Shown: positions 52,722 through 62,691, counted from the stretch's first letter. The stretch is 64,000 nt of DNA from UBA3941 sp002385665 (GCA_050949255.1 JBMNFJ010000017.1:186001-250000), one strand, 5' to 3'. The notes: generated by a model not told the origin, from the sequence alone. Numbers and translations are program-made.

Positions 52722-54746
52722 TTAGAAGGCGCCGCCGCCACCGCCGCCACCGCCACCTCCGGAGCTACCCCCGCTAAATCCACCGCCCATACCACTTCCC
52801 GAGGAGCTGGGCGATGCTGCTACCGCTGCCGTACTTACGGCGTTGTTTATGGCAGTGGTTGTGCTGTTGAGCATGCTGTTGATGATAATAAAGTTGGCCA
52901 GAGCCCTATGTCCACCCATATAGGTTAGGTTCGGATCCATAAGCTCTGCTTCACTGAATACCTTTGGCAATTGATCTATAACCTCTTTGGCAACCCCAAG
53001 GGAAATGGCATAGACAAGATAATGCTCCCAAATCACGATGGAAGGGATCTCTGCCCTATCCATGTTGGAAAAATGGAGTAAGAACTTTTTGAAGGCCTTC
53101 CACATAGCCACCTGCTCTACACCGTACCTGGTCCACTTCCTAATACCTGAAACTATCAGCATGGCAATCAGGGTAACAAATCCCATTCCGGCCATTAGAG
53201 CCCCCATAGGTGCCTTGAGTAATATAAGCGATGCGACACCGGCCACCAAAAGAAACAGGCCTATCAGGGCATATACCCCACTGCCCTTTAGATCGTTTTT
53301 CATGAAAAACCCTTGTCTTTCACCCTGTCTTTTTACCATGCTCTTGAAGGTTTCATAGTCCCTCTGAAACTCCAGGGCTCTGGACTTCCTTTTTAGGATA
53401 TCCTTTAAATCATCCAGGATAAGGCTTCCACCAGTACCCAGCCTGTGGAGAAACCAGGATATCAAAAAATCCTCATGGGGATAAAGGCCATCCAAACTGA
53501 CACCGTCTATTAAAGAAATCATGTATTTCTCCTGGATGCGCTTAAAGACCAATCCCTTCTCGGTTTCAATCCTCCTGATGGTAATCTTTTTCTTTCTCAC
53601 CAGATCCATAATGGTAGCCATTATATCCTTGGAATCTGTATTTCCCTTGGTAAGAAGATAGGTCATAACGGCAGGAGTGTAATCCCCCGGAAGCTCCCTG
53701 TAGTAATCACCCTGAAATTCTGGCTTAAGGTCTCTGGAATATCTGTAGATAAACCTAATCAGCCCGTAAATACCTCCGAGTATGGCCATAACGAAGCCGG
53801 GCAGTAAAGTGTCCCTGATCCTCTTTAGTCTTGCTTCCCTGGCAGCCCTTTCCTTTTCCGCCTCTTCCAGTCTTTTTAGCTCCTCCCTGGCCCGTTCCCT
53901 CTCAGCGTTGGCCTCATCCGCCAACCTCTTCTCGTTTTCCAGGATCTGGGGTAATTTTTCTTCATTGTATACCCTGGTGGAATCGGGAATAAGCCCAGGC
54001 GGGAATATGGCCAGGGTCTCTATAAAGGTATTGGGCATTACCTCGGAGACAACAAAGGAAAAGGTACGCTCATCGGTAATCTCCGATACTCCTGTTAAGG
54101 GACCATGGGCGAAGACTCTTAACTCTTCCTTTTTAGCACCCTCGGGAATCGTAATGATGATGTTCACATCATTTAAGAGAACATCCCAATTCATATCGAT
54201 GACCTTGCGGTTGAATACCCCAATGTCATTGTATCTTTCGGCTACGTTAAGGAGTATATAGTCGAATACGAAGGTCTTTTCCTCATAGCTGGATTTTTCA
54301 TAGACCTTGAACTTGGCGATATTATCTTCATAGGTGAGTTCATAGACATCCTGTCCCTCACCCCGTGATTGCTGAAACTGTCTCAATCCGCCACCATCTT
54401 CTACGTATACAGCTATCCCTTCAATGCCGTCCGTGGCGTCAAAGTCTATATCTCTTAAAATACCGTTATAGTCTCCATTAAAATCATAAGTGATTCTTTC
54501 TCTAACATGGGCATCTCCGTTCGGCTTAATATCTATAGCCATATGATAGTGACTAATATTATAGCTCCTATTGTCTGCCTTTGACATTATGGGTGGCAGC
54601 ACAATAGATAAGGCTATAAGCCCACAGAGCAGAATAAGTGGTATAATCCTCTTCTTATATATAGCCCTTACCCCCTTTACAAAGCTATTTGCTCTTACTC
54701 TCTGATCTTTGGCTTGCTTTAAATATTTCCTATATAATCCTTCCAC
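52722..54746 (-). CDS. DUF2207 domain membrane protein
   Basis: A 674-residue protein. A signal-anchor (about residues 32-52) is followed by the extracellular DUF2207 beta domain (HYHMAIDIKPNGDAHVRERITYDF). A coiled-coil linker rich in Glu/Arg lies near 270-320, then a membrane helix, a cytoplasmic part (GDYTPAVMTYLLTKGNTDSKDIMATIMDLV) and two more helices. The C-terminus is a glycine/serine run (GGGFSGGSSGGGGGG...) of the kind seen in this family and in TPM proteins. It starts at GTG 54746 without a clean ribosome site, so the start is uncertain. It pairs with lemA. Function unknown. Confidence 0.88.
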   Translation of the reverse strand: MEGLYRKYLKQAKDQRVRANSFVKGVRAIYKKRIIPLILLCGLIALSIVLPPIMSKADNRSYNISHYHMAIDIKPNGDAHVRERITYDFNGDYNGILRDIDFDATDGIEGIAVYVEDGGGLRQFQQSRGEGQDVYELTYEDNIAKFKVYEKSSYEEKTFVFDYILLNVAERYNDIGVFNRKVIDMNWDVLLNDVNIIITIPEGAKKEELRVFAHGPLTGVSEITDERTFSFVVSEVMPNTFIETLAIFPPGLIPDSTRVYNEEKLPQILENEKRLADEANAERERAREELKRLEEAEKERAAREARLKRIRDTLLPGFVMAILGGIYGLIRFIYRYSRDLKPEFQGDYYRELPGDYTPAVMTYLLTKGNTDSKDIMATIMDLVRKKKITIRRIETEKGLVFKRIQEKYMISLIDGVSLDGLYPHEDFLISWFLHRLGTGGSLILDDLKDILKRKSRALEFQRDYETFKSMVKRQGERQGFFMKNDLKGSGVYALIGLFLLVAGVASLILLKAPMGALMAGMGFVTLIAMLIVSGIRKWTRYGVEQVAMWKAFKKFLLHFSNMDRAEIPSIVIWEHYLVYAISLGVAKEVIDQLPKVFSEAELMDPNLTYMGGHRALANFIIINSMLNSTTTAINNAVSTAAVAASPSSSGSGMGGGFSGGSSGGGGGGGGGGAF

Positions 54747-54835
54747 CTCATTGTAAATGTATGGTCAAATTGCTGAAAAAATTAACTGGTCAGTTGTATT
54801 TAAAAATTTAAAATTGTTGGTATTATACTCTGACT

Positions 54836-54872
54836 AAACGTATTATGCTGGTTAGGCATATGTCAATTTATA
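54836..54872. repeat. Fragment of the palindromic repeat family
   Basis: CGTATTATGCTGGTTAGGCA followed by TATGTCAATTTA resembles the outer left part of the half copies at 43,300 and 51,745. The remaining spacer to 55,043 is AT-rich and shows nothing else, apart from the terminator at 55,044. Confidence 0.4.
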
Positions 54873-55043
54873 TCCTTATTCTACCACAAATATGGTTGTT
54901 AAAACTGTTAATTCTCGTCCAATTGAAAATTTATATAAATAAAATATATTCCATCTAGTATTGCATGTTTATTGACACCGGATATTAATATGGCCTGAAG
55001 GATATTTATTGAATCACATGAGGGACCCTTTGGTATATAAAGA

Positions 55044-55093
55044 ACCCGGACAGAGGAAAAGCCCACCTGTGTGGGCCTTTCCTCTATCCGGGT
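55044..55093 (-). terminator. Terminator of the YkuS-like gene (end of gcv transcript)
   Basis: A 50-base hairpin with ACCCGGA (55044-55050) and TCCGGGT (55087-55093) as outer arms and AGAGGAAA / TTTCCTCT and GCCCAC / GTGGGC inside. The minus strand continues TCTTTATAT. It ends 23 bases before the leftward stop at 55,116. Confidence 0.85.
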
Positions 55094-55115
55094 GAATCAC
55101 AATTAAATTAATTTC

Positions 55116-55373
55116 TTATTGAATCCGCTGCTCTATTGCGACCTTAATATCTTCAGGGGTCATACCCCTGGCCTCAATAAAGGGCCTATTGGTGTTTGTG
55201 GTTTGAATACCCATTATATTTTCATCAATTCCTGTGAGTACGACTGCATCAAAGCCATCTAAGAAATCCTTATTGGCCTTTTGTCTGCTGCTAAATTCGC
55301 TGACCCTGTATCCAGATTCCTCAAGATATCTGATGACAGGTCCCAGCCCCTCCTGTACAGCTATATGTTTCAT
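55116..55373 (-). CDS. YkuS family (UPF0180) small protein
   Basis: An 85-residue protein of the UPF0180/YkuS family (HIAVQEGLGPVIRYLEESGYRV, DAVVLTGIDENIMGIQTTNT). It resembles a small Rossmann-like or response-regulator-like fold, with no catalytic residues known. I start at ATG 55373, where GGAGG lies eight bases upstream, rather than the TTG two codons earlier. It lies 90 bases downstream of gcvPB and ahead of a strong terminator, so it may be the last gene of the gcv transcript. Role unknown. Confidence 0.85.
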   Translation of the reverse strand: MKHIAVQEGLGPVIRYLEESGYRVSEFSSRQKANKDFLDGFDAVVLTGIDENIMGIQTTNTNRPFIEARGMTPEDIKVAIEQRIQ

Positions 55374-55462
55374 AGGCAAAACCTCCTTATTACCTATTGT
55401 CTCACCATAGAAACCTAATTATCCGTATCGGATATTCAAAGGAGGGTGGAATAATTTGCTCT

Positions 55463-56917
55463 CTACTCATGGGGATACCAACGAAGCTTAGGATTCCGGG
55501 CTGCCCTGGTCTCATCCAACCTCCCGATAGGGGCATTGTGAGGCGCGCTCTTGGCCATTTCCGTATCCTGTTCTACCTCCTGGGCTATCTTAATCATAGC
55601 CTCGATAAATTCATCCAGGGTTTCCTTGCTCTCCGTCTCGGTGGGTTCAATCATCAGGGCCTCTTTCACGATAAGAGGGAAGTAGGTGGTAGGGGGATGG
55701 AATCCAAAGTCTATAAGCCGTTTGGATATGTCCATGGCCGATACTCCCTTCTCCTTTTGCCTTTGAGCGGATAAGACGAACTCGTGCATGCATGTACGAT
55801 CATAGCTAAGCTCATAATAGGGCTTGAGTTTTTCCATGATATAGTTAGCATTTAATACGGCCGTCTCCGATACCTTGCGAAGCCCCGCTGCTCCCATGCT
55901 CAGGATATAGGCATAGGCCTTTAAGTATACCCCAAAATTACCGTAAAAGGATCTCACCCTGCCGATGGACAGGGGTCTGTCCTGGTCAAGATAGTATTCA
56001 TCGCCATCAAATTGTACCAAGGGGCAGGGCAGAAAGGGTACCAGCTTTTCAACAACCCCCACAGGGCCTGATCCCGGACCTCCACCACCATGGGGAGTGC
56101 TGAAGGTCTTATGAAGGTTCAAATGCACCACATCAAAACCCATATCTCCCGGACGGGTTATACCCATAATAGCGTTGGCATTGGCTCCGTCATAGTATAA
56201 TAGGCCGCCGGCATCGTGGACAATCCTGGCAATTTCTACGATATCCTCCTCAAACAGACCCAATGTATTGGGGTTGGTCAGCATCAATCCAGCCGTTTCA
56301 TGGTCGACCATCTCCCTTAAGGCGTCCACATCAACGCCTCCACGATCATTGGAGGGCACCTCCACTACCTCAAACCCAGCCATGGCAGCCGATGAGGGAT
56401 TCGTGCCATGGGCGCTGTCGGGGATGAGTATCTTATACCTTTGTCCTTCACCATTGTTCTTGTGGTATGCCTTGATAATCATCATCCCGGTAAGTTCTCC
56501 GTGGGAGCCTGCAGCAGGCTGCAGGGTGACCCCCGCCATACCTGTGATTTCGCATAGCATGGCATTTAGCTCATATATCAGCTTCAGGCATCCCTGTACG
56601 GTTTCCTGGGGCTGGTATGGGTGGACCGCTGAGAAGCCCTCCAGCCTGGAAATATCCTCGTTGATCTTTGGATTATATTTCATGGTACAGGATCCCAGGG
56701 GATAAAAGCCCACATCAACTCCATGGTTAAGCCTGGATATACCGGTATAGTATCTGACTACTTCAGGCTCGCTAACCTCCGGAAGTTGTGCATCCTGATC
56801 CCGCAATAACTCTTTAGGAATAAGTTCTTCAATATCCCTTTCGCCTACATCCAGCTCCGGCAGGGAATAGCCCTTCTTGCCAACTGTACTAAGTTCAAAT
56901 ATCAGCTTTCTATCCAT
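55463..56917 (-). CDS. gcvPB: Glycine dehydrogenase (decarboxylating) subunit 2
   Basis: The beta half of the split P-protein, 484 residues, which carries the pyridoxal-phosphate lysine at about residue 270 in HLNLHKTFSTPHGGGGPGSGPVG. Also present are GFYPLGSCTMKYNPKINE and PDSAHGTNPSSAAMAGF, both family signatures. With GcvPA it decarboxylates glycine and passes the aminomethyl group to the lipoyl arm of GcvH. The ATG overlaps the end of gcvPA by eight bases, so the subunits are translationally coupled. Confidence 0.96.
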   Translation of the reverse strand: MDRKLIFELSTVGKKGYSLPELDVGERDIEELIPKELLRDQDAQLPEVSEPEVVRYYTGISRLNHGVDVGFYPLGSCTMKYNPKINEDISRLEGFSAVHPYQPQETVQGCLKLIYELNAMLCEITGMAGVTLQPAAGSHGELTGMMIIKAYHKNNGEGQRYKILIPDSAHGTNPSSAAMAGFEVVEVPSNDRGGVDVDALREMVDHETAGLMLTNPNTLGLFEEDIVEIARIVHDAGGLLYYDGANANAIMGITRPGDMGFDVVHLNLHKTFSTPHGGGGPGSGPVGVVEKLVPFLPCPLVQFDGDEYYLDQDRPLSIGRVRSFYGNFGVYLKAYAYILSMGAAGLRKVSETAVLNANYIMEKLKPYYELSYDRTCMHEFVLSAQRQKEKGVSAMDISKRLIDFGFHPPTTYFPLIVKEALMIEPTETESKETLDEFIEAMIKIAQEVEQDTEMAKSAPHNAPIGRLDETRAARNPKLRWYPHE

Positions 56918-58259
56918 TCGCTATTTCACCCACCCCTTCAACTAAAGCGTCCATTTCCTCCCGGGTCCTCTTCTCCGTCACAGCTACCAGCCATCCTCCA
57001 TCCAGTTCCGGATAAGCACTTTCCAGTAAATATCCCCCTATAATGCCCTTATCCAATAGACAGGCATTTAGCTTTTGGATAGGGATGGTGCTCCTTACAG
57101 CAAACTCCTTAAAAAAGGGACCGTTAAACACCGGGGTAAATAAACCCGTATCAATTAGCCTGTTATACAGGTAGTGGGATTTCTGCAGGGATTGATAGGC
57201 GACTTCCTTCAAGCCCTCCTTCCCCATGAGGGAAAGGTATACTGTCGCTATGAGGGCGTTTAACGCCTGGTTGGTGCAGATATTGGAGGTAGCCTTTTCT
57301 CTTCTTATATGTTGCTCCCTGGTCTGCAAAGTCAGAACGAATCCCCGGTTGCCATCCCTGTCTATGGTTTCGCCTACCACCCTCCCGGGCATCCTTCTCA
57401 TGAGCTTCCTGGTGGTAGCGAAAAATCCCAGGTATGGGCCCCCAAAGCTTAAGGGATTCCCCAAGGATTGTCCTTCTCCCACCACTATATCCGCTCCCGC
57501 TTCCCCCGGGGATTTTAGAATAGCAAGGGATATAGGATCTACGCAGGCGATTAGCAAAGACTTGTTATCATGGGCCAGACGGGCTATTGGCTCTATATCC
57601 TCTATGATCCCAAAAAAGTTGGGAGATTGGACGACAACAGCCGCGACCTCATCGTTCAGGCACTCTTCCAAGGCCTCCAAGTCTATCATCCCGTCCTTAT
57701 ATCCTGCCTCTATTAAAGTGATATCTTGAAATTTTGCATAGGTAGCCGCAGTCTCCCTATACTCGGGGTGTAGACTCCTGGCAACTACCACCTTGTTCCT
57801 CCTGGTAGCCTGGCATGCCATCAGGATGGATTCGGCCACGGCTGTGGCACCGTCGTATAATGAGGCGTTGGATACATCCATATCCGTTAGCTCACATATC
57901 ATGGTTTGGTACTCAAATATAGCCCTCAAGGTACCCTGGCTTATTTCAGGTTGATAAGGGGTATAGGATGTATAGAATTCTGCTCTTGAGATGATGTGGT
58001 CTATAGCTGAGGGTATGTAGTGATCATAGGCTCCTGCCCCTAAAAAGCAAGCATACCCATTGGCATGCTTGTTGGAAGAAGCTATCTTGCGCATATGGCG
58101 TAAAAGCTCCACCTCAGCCATGGGCCCATCTATGGCCAGCTCCCCGGTTAGTCTGACGCTCTCAGGGATATCCCCAAATAACTCTTCAATTGAAGTATAT
58201 CCTATCTCCTTTAGCATGTCCTCCCGTTGCTTATCTGTGTTGGGGATGTACCTGGACAT
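56910..58259 (-). CDS. gcvPA: Glycine dehydrogenase (decarboxylating) subunit 1
   Basis: The alpha half of the split P-protein, 449 residues (RYIPNTDKQREDMLKEIG, FLGAGAYDHYIPSAIDHI, FYTSYTPYQPEISQGTLRAIFEYQT). It has the aminotransferase-like fold but lacks the PLP lysine, as the family does. I start at ATG 58259, seven bases after AGGAGG. An adjacent ATG one codon earlier is closer to that site. The gene starts two bases after the gcvH stop and overlaps gcvPB, a tight operon. Confidence 0.96.
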   Translation of the reverse strand: MSRYIPNTDKQREDMLKEIGYTSIEELFGDIPESVRLTGELAIDGPMAEVELLRHMRKIASSNKHANGYACFLGAGAYDHYIPSAIDHIISRAEFYTSYTPYQPEISQGTLRAIFEYQTMICELTDMDVSNASLYDGATAVAESILMACQATRRNKVVVARSLHPEYRETAATYAKFQDITLIEAGYKDGMIDLEALEECLNDEVAAVVVQSPNFFGIIEDIEPIARLAHDNKSLLIACVDPISLAILKSPGEAGADIVVGEGQSLGNPLSFGGPYLGFFATTRKLMRRMPGRVVGETIDRDGNRGFVLTLQTREQHIRREKATSNICTNQALNALIATVYLSLMGKEGLKEVAYQSLQKSHYLYNRLIDTGLFTPVFNGPFFKEFAVRSTIPIQKLNACLLDKGIIGGYLLESAYPELDGGWLVAVTEKRTREEMDALVEGVGEIANG

Positions 58260-58261
58260 CA

Positions 58262-58645
58262 TTAAGCCTCCTCTTCGCAATATTTCTCATATTCATCGGC
58301 ATCCATAAGATCATCCAATTCACCGGTATCATTCACCTCGATAATCGCTATCCAGGATTCATAAGGTTCCTCATTTACAAGTTCAGGGCTGCCTTCCAAT
58401 TCTTCATTAACTTCTACCACTGTTCCCGAGACAGGTGCATAGATGTCGGAAGCTGCCTTGACGGACTCAATGGACCCCAGGATATCGTCAACTTCCACAT
58501 CCGTACCCACTTCAGGTAGCTCGATAAACACTATGTCTCCCAGTTCGTCCTGAGCAAAATCGGTTATACCTATGTAAGCCCTGTTTCCTTCCATCCTTAC
58601 CCATTCATGCCCCTTGGCATACTTTAATCCCTCTATTACCTTCAT
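58262..58645 (-). CDS. gcvH: Glycine cleavage system H protein
   Basis: The 127-residue lipoyl carrier protein. The lipoate attachment Lys63 lies in IESVKAASD, and the start MKVIEGLKYAKGHEWVR is normal for GcvH. It shuttles the methylamine group from the P-protein to GcvT. I use ATG 58645, with GGAGG eight bases upstream. A longer frame from 58711 has no ribosome site. A 116-base spacer to gcvT contains a small TTAGGCT/AGCCTAA hairpin at about 58,724-58,740. Confidence 0.97.
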   Translation of the reverse strand: MKVIEGLKYAKGHEWVRMEGNRAYIGITDFAQDELGDIVFIELPEVGTDVEVDDILGSIESVKAASDIYAPVSGTVVEVNEELEGSPELVNEEPYESWIAIIEVNDTGELDDLMDADEYEKYCEEEA

Positions 58646-58761
58646 TATCCTTTCCTCCTTTAATATTTTCGGTACTATTTGTCCGCTACTAACCATGATG
58701 CTGCTTAGCAAGTTTAAAATATATGCTTAGGCTGTAAGCCTAAAGTATTGGCTGATTATTT

Positions 58762-59841
58762 CTAATAGAAAGGAGTGTCAATAACTTTCGCTTTTTGGGT
58801 TCTGCCCCGCATCTCAATAAAGATCTCAGTATCCAAATCGGTATAACTCCTATCTATCAGGGCCAATCCCAGGCTTTTCCTTAGAGTGGGTGCCATACCT
58901 CCGCTGGTAACGAACCCAATATCCTTGCCGTCTGCCTCTACTCTATAGCCGGTTCTCGGTATCCCTCGATCCAGCATCTCAAAGCCTACCAACTTTCGTC
59001 CGGTTCCTGCCTCCATCTGTTCTGCCAAAACGTCCCTACCCATAAATTCTCCCTTATTGGGCTTTACAAATCTGCCAAGTCCGGCCTCTACAGGGGTAAT
59101 CTCGGGTGTTAACTCCTGCCCATAGAGGGGTAGCGCCGCCTCAAACCTCAAGGTGTCCCTGGCCCCTAACCCTGCGGGAACCAACCCTTCCTGGGTGCCG
59201 GCATCCAGTATCTCGTTCCAGAGCTGGACCGCCTGATGTGCGGGTACATATATCTCGAAGCCGTCCTCGCCGGTATATCCCGTGCGGGAGACCAGAGCTT
59301 TGACCCCGCCTACATCTATATCCTGTAAAAATCTAAAAAACCGTATATTCTCCAAAGGTTCCGGGGTAAGCTTTTGTAATATGTCCTGGCTTGCAGGGCC
59401 TTGAATAGCCAATAAGCCATAGCTCTCCGATACATCCATGATTGACAGGTCATGGCCATGATAATTGTCCCTTAGCCATTCAAAATCCTTTTGGGTGTTT
59501 GAGGCATTTACTACCAGGAGATACCTCTCTTCGCCCAATTTGTAGATAAGGAGGTCATCCACTGTACCGCCGTTTTCGTAGCACATGGGCGAGTATACTA
59601 CCCTGCCCTCCACCATGTTGGATATGTCATTGGTCACCATCTTTTGTATGTATTCTTTGGCACCATTGCCCGCTATAAGGATTTCACCCATATGGGAAAC
59701 ATCAAACAATCCCGCACAGGTCCTAACGCCATGATGCTCCTTTATAATACCGGTATATTGAACCGGCAACGCCCATCCGCCAAAATCGATGATTTTGCCC
59801 CCTAATTCTCTATGAATCTCATAAAGCGGTGTCCTCTTCAT
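58762..59841 (-). CDS. gcvT: Glycine cleavage system aminomethyltransferase (T protein)
   Basis: A 359-residue folate-dependent enzyme that transfers the methylene of the H-protein aminomethyl group to tetrahydrofolate, releasing ammonia. It begins RTPLYEIHRELGGKIIDFGGWALPVQY and has DVSHMGEI, GLLAIQGPAS and SRTGYTGEDGFEIYVP, with LGARDTLRFEAALPLYGQEL near residue 225. I start at ATG 59841 after an AGAGGG site. It is the first gene of the gcv operon. The leader (59,842-60,006) does not show a glycine riboswitch. Confidence 0.96.
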   Translation of the reverse strand: MKRTPLYEIHRELGGKIIDFGGWALPVQYTGIIKEHHGVRTCAGLFDVSHMGEILIAGNGAKEYIQKMVTNDISNMVEGRVVYSPMCYENGGTVDDLLIYKLGEERYLLVVNASNTQKDFEWLRDNYHGHDLSIMDVSESYGLLAIQGPASQDILQKLTPEPLENIRFFRFLQDIDVGGVKALVSRTGYTGEDGFEIYVPAHQAVQLWNEILDAGTQEGLVPAGLGARDTLRFEAALPLYGQELTPEITPVEAGLGRFVKPNKGEFMGRDVLAEQMEAGTGRKLVGFEMLDRGIPRTGYRVEADGKDIGFVTSGGMAPTLRKSLGLALIDRSYTDLDTEIFIEMRGRTQKAKVIDTPFY

Positions 59842-60006
59842 ATCTTTCCCTCTTTCCAATTATGGTTTTCCGCACAATTACAGATATTTTCACTTATGGC
59901 CAGATGGAGAACCTTTAAGGTTTGTCATATAGCCAGAGATGACAAATTAATACATGATGAATCCACTTAATCACCAGGGATACAGTTAAAATCAGATCCC
60001 CTTCCC

Positions 60007-61173
60007 CTACAGGATGTCCTCCATAAAGCTTATGCCCTCTTTAGGAGCTTTAATACCCAAATACTCAGCAACGCTGGCACCTACATCTGCAAATGTATCC
60101 CTGGTGCCTAAATTTACACCCTGTTTTAAGGTCTTTCCGTATATTAATAGAGGAACATATTCCCTTGTATGATCCGTGCCGGGAAAAGTGGGATCACAAC
60201 CATGATCTGCAGTAATTATAAGAATATCCTCGTCTTTCAGAGCACCAACTATCTCTGGAATCCTGGCATCCAACATGGACAAAGCCCGGGCATATCCTGT
60301 AACATCGTTTCTATGTCCATATAACATATCAAAATCTATGAGGTTTGTAAATATAATACCTGGAAAGTCCTCCTTAATATAGTCAATGGTTTTATCTATC
60401 CCATCCATATTATCATGGGTATGAACGGAATGGGTTATCCCGCGTCCACTGAATATATCTATGATCTTACCTACTGTCTTGACTTTAAGCCCATCCTCAA
60501 CCGCATGGTCCAATACAGTTTCGTCTATTGGATCCAGGGAAAAATCCCGTCTCCTGTCGGTACGCGTAAATCCCCCCGGCTCACCTTCAAAGGGTCTGGC
60601 AATAACCCTGCCCACAGCATGCTCACCGACCAAAATCCGTCTGGCTATGCTGCAGATCTCATAGAGCCTTTCTACGGGAATTACCTTCTCATGGGCAGCT
60701 ATTTGGAAAACGCTATCCGCGGATGTATAGACAATTGGATATCCCGTCCTTATATGCTCTTCACCCAGTTTTTCGATTATTTGAGTTCCGGATGCCGGAA
60801 TATTGCCCAGTATGGGGGAACCTATGGCTTTTTCAAATTCCTCAATGATGTCCTTGGGAAAACCATCAGGGTAGGTGGGAAAGGGCCTTTGCATTACAAT
60901 GCCCATCAGCTCCCAATGCCCTGTAGTGGTATCCTTACCTGCTGACCTCTCGGCCATCCTTCCAAAGGAACCCACAGGCTTCTCATGTCCTTCAAACCCT
61001 ATCATCCCATCAATATTGCCAAGGCCCAGCTTTTCCAAATTTGGGAGCCTAAAATTTCCGATCTGTGTGGCTATATTCCCCAAGGTATTGCTACCTACGT
61101 CACCATACTTTTCTGCATCGGGTAACGCGCCCATGCCTACGCTATCCATTACTAAAACTATCGCTCTCTTCAT
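60007..61173 (-). CDS. deoB: Phosphopentomutase
   Basis: A 388-residue manganese enzyme of the alkaline-phosphatase superfamily converting (deoxy)ribose 1-phosphate to the 5-phosphate in nucleoside breakdown. Marks are VLVMDSVGMGALPDAEKYGDVGSNTLGN, SAGKDTTTGHWELMG (the phosphorylated Thr area), HTHDNMDGI and ITADHGCDPTFPGTDHTREYVPLL. I start at ATG 61173, with CAGGAG about eight bases upstream, not eleven codons earlier. It is not next to a nucleoside phosphorylase. A 165-base spacer separates it from gcvT. Confidence 0.96.
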   Translation of the reverse strand: MKRAIVLVMDSVGMGALPDAEKYGDVGSNTLGNIATQIGNFRLPNLEKLGLGNIDGMIGFEGHEKPVGSFGRMAERSAGKDTTTGHWELMGIVMQRPFPTYPDGFPKDIIEEFEKAIGSPILGNIPASGTQIIEKLGEEHIRTGYPIVYTSADSVFQIAAHEKVIPVERLYEICSIARRILVGEHAVGRVIARPFEGEPGGFTRTDRRRDFSLDPIDETVLDHAVEDGLKVKTVGKIIDIFSGRGITHSVHTHDNMDGIDKTIDYIKEDFPGIIFTNLIDFDMLYGHRNDVTGYARALSMLDARIPEIVGALKDEDILIITADHGCDPTFPGTDHTREYVPLLIYGKTLKQGVNLGTRDTFADVGASVAEYLGIKAPKEGISFMEDIL

Positions 61174-61285
61174 AATACACTCCTGATAAGAATTAAATAC
61201 TGACAATAATATTTGCCTCTTGCCACTATTTTATCATATTCTTAACCCAATTCTATGACCATCACCCAAAAATGTGGTAAATTAA

Positions 61286-61319
61286 ACCCATCATACTGGT
61301 AAAAGCACATATGATGGGT
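61286..61319 (-). terminator. Possible terminator of the GH144-like gene
   Basis: ACCCATCAT (61286-61294) and ATGATGGGT (61311-61319) form a perfect nine-base stem about 98 bases past the leftward stop. TTTAATTTA follows on the minus strand. The distance from the stop makes it only likely. Confidence 0.55.
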
Positions 61320-61416
61320 GTTGGACCTTCAACTAAAGGTGGATTTGGTTTTAAAAGTTTGATGTTGGAAGTTGGGATCGGAAGTGTGCCCATTAAAGAA
61401 TGAGAAATCTGCCAAA

Positions 61417-62691
61417 TTAAGCGGTTTTGAGAGAGGAATTGATGGAGCAGTCAGGCTGCCCCATACCCTTCGTAATCTCACTGAACATAAGGTTTTTTAA
61501 TCCATCCCTGACGTATTGGTTTTTCATATAGAGATCCCAAACAAGGCCGCTGAAATAGTTCTCTATCATCAAAAGGGTAATGCCCTTGTTTATGCCTATA
61601 TACTCCTGGGAAAACCAGGGTTCCGGCTGATCCAGATTATAGGAGTCATAGAACCCATACTTACCCCAAAGCCTTGGATAATTCTCATAGGTGTATAAGA
61701 GGGCCTCTGTGGATTCCTGTGGGGTAAAGGGCATTGACCCAGCCGGACCGCATATGGGTACAGTACCATCGTTATTGTTTACCTCATCCACAATCCCGGA
61801 GGGCAGGGTTCCATACCTTCCGCAATATCCATTAGGACCCGCACAGGCGGTAAGTCCCCAGGCGTTGGCATTGTATGTCCTGAATCCTTCCGGGTTGTCT
61901 ATACAATACTGTCTGTTGGCCAGGGTAGCCTTGATGGAATTGTTAAACCAGTTGATGCCGTCCCTGTCCACATACCTTGCTGAATCAAACCAGGCGTGGG
62001 AAAACTGGTGTATAAAGAGGGAATTATACCATCCCCGAATGTAGATCTCCCCCTTGTATTCCCCGGTTAATTTCCCCATTTTGTAGTACAGCTCCGGACC
62101 GATCCTTGAGGTTGGAGAACCTGCCCCTAAAATATACATCATCAATTGCTCAGCAAAGTAGTCCCATTGACCCCCCAAACCGGAATATCCCTCCGGATAG
62201 ATTTCAGGCCAGTAATGCATATAGAACCAATCGTTTTCCTTATCCACTATAAAGTTCCAATCCACTCTCCTATAGAGGTTATCTGCCAATTCCCTAATCC
62301 TGCCGCCAAAATATTCACCGACACAAATAGCACCGTTTATTAGAATAGCGGTATCTATGGTGGAGTATTCACAGTTATTTAGCCTTTTACCGGTTTCTAT
62401 ATCTACAAAGTGGGCATAAAACCCCCTATGGTTATCTACGTTATTTATCAGGGTATTAAGGGTTCCCAGAACCCTTTCATAGCCGTCAAGGTGGGTTATC
62501 CAACCCCTTTCTATCCCTATGGGGATAGCACTAAGTCCAAAACCAACGGAGGCGATGCTGGCAACTTCAGGCTGATTGGTGGAGTCCACAATCAAACCAT
62601 AACCCGGGCTCTCAGGGTTTGAGTTCACCTGTTCCCAAAGGAAATTGAAGCACAGCCTGGATTCTAATTCAAGCAATTCCATCCCATCCAC
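61417..62691 (-). CDS. Glucoamylase-like (GH144-type) protein
   Basis: About 424 residues of the glycoamylase-like family (an alpha/alpha barrel, with GH144 endo-beta-1,2-glucanases as characterised members). Visible motifs are the aromatic GYGLIVDSTN, ASVGFGLSAIPIG, NCEYSTIDTAILINGA, HYWPEIYPEGYSGLGGQWDYFAEQ, HQFSHAWFD, YNANAWGLTACAGPNGYCG and PICGPAGSMPFTPQES. No signal peptide is seen, so it would act on imported glucan fragments. I take GTG 62691 as start because AAAGGG lies eight bases upstream. GTG 62700 and ATG 62682 are alternatives. Substrate, beta-1,2- or other glucan, not decidable. Confidence 0.8.
   Translation of the reverse strand: MDGMELLELESRLCFNFLWEQVNSNPESPGYGLIVDSTNQPEVASIASVGFGLSAIPIGIERGWITHLDGYERVLGTLNTLINNVDNHRGFYAHFVDIETGKRLNNCEYSTIDTAILINGAICVGEYFGGRIRELADNLYRRVDWNFIVDKENDWFYMHYWPEIYPEGYSGLGGQWDYFAEQLMMYILGAGSPTSRIGPELYYKMGKLTGEYKGEIYIRGWYNSLFIHQFSHAWFDSARYVDRDGINWFNNSIKATLANRQYCIDNPEGFRTYNANAWGLTACAGPNGYCGRYGTLPSGIVDEVNNNDGTVPICGPAGSMPFTPQESTEALLYTYENYPRLWGKYGFYDSYNLDQPEPWFSQEYIGINKGITLLMIENYFSGLVWDLYMKNQYVRDGLKNLMFSEITKGMGQPDCSINSSLKTA

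Noticed and set aside
52730..52800. GCC/ACC-rich run that looks like a microsatellite
   Set aside because: It encodes the glycine-rich C-terminus typical of DUF2207 proteins, so it is coding and not a free repeat.
53782..54261. 159-codon plus-strand open frame, serine/leucine rich
   Set aside because: It is antisense to the Glu/Arg-rich coiled coil of the DUF2207 protein, which produces long serine/leucine frames by chance.
59842..60006. Glycine riboswitch expected before gcvT
   Set aside because: Read on the minus strand, the 165-base leader lacks the paired GGAGAG-type and GCCGAAGG-type core elements of glycine aptamers.
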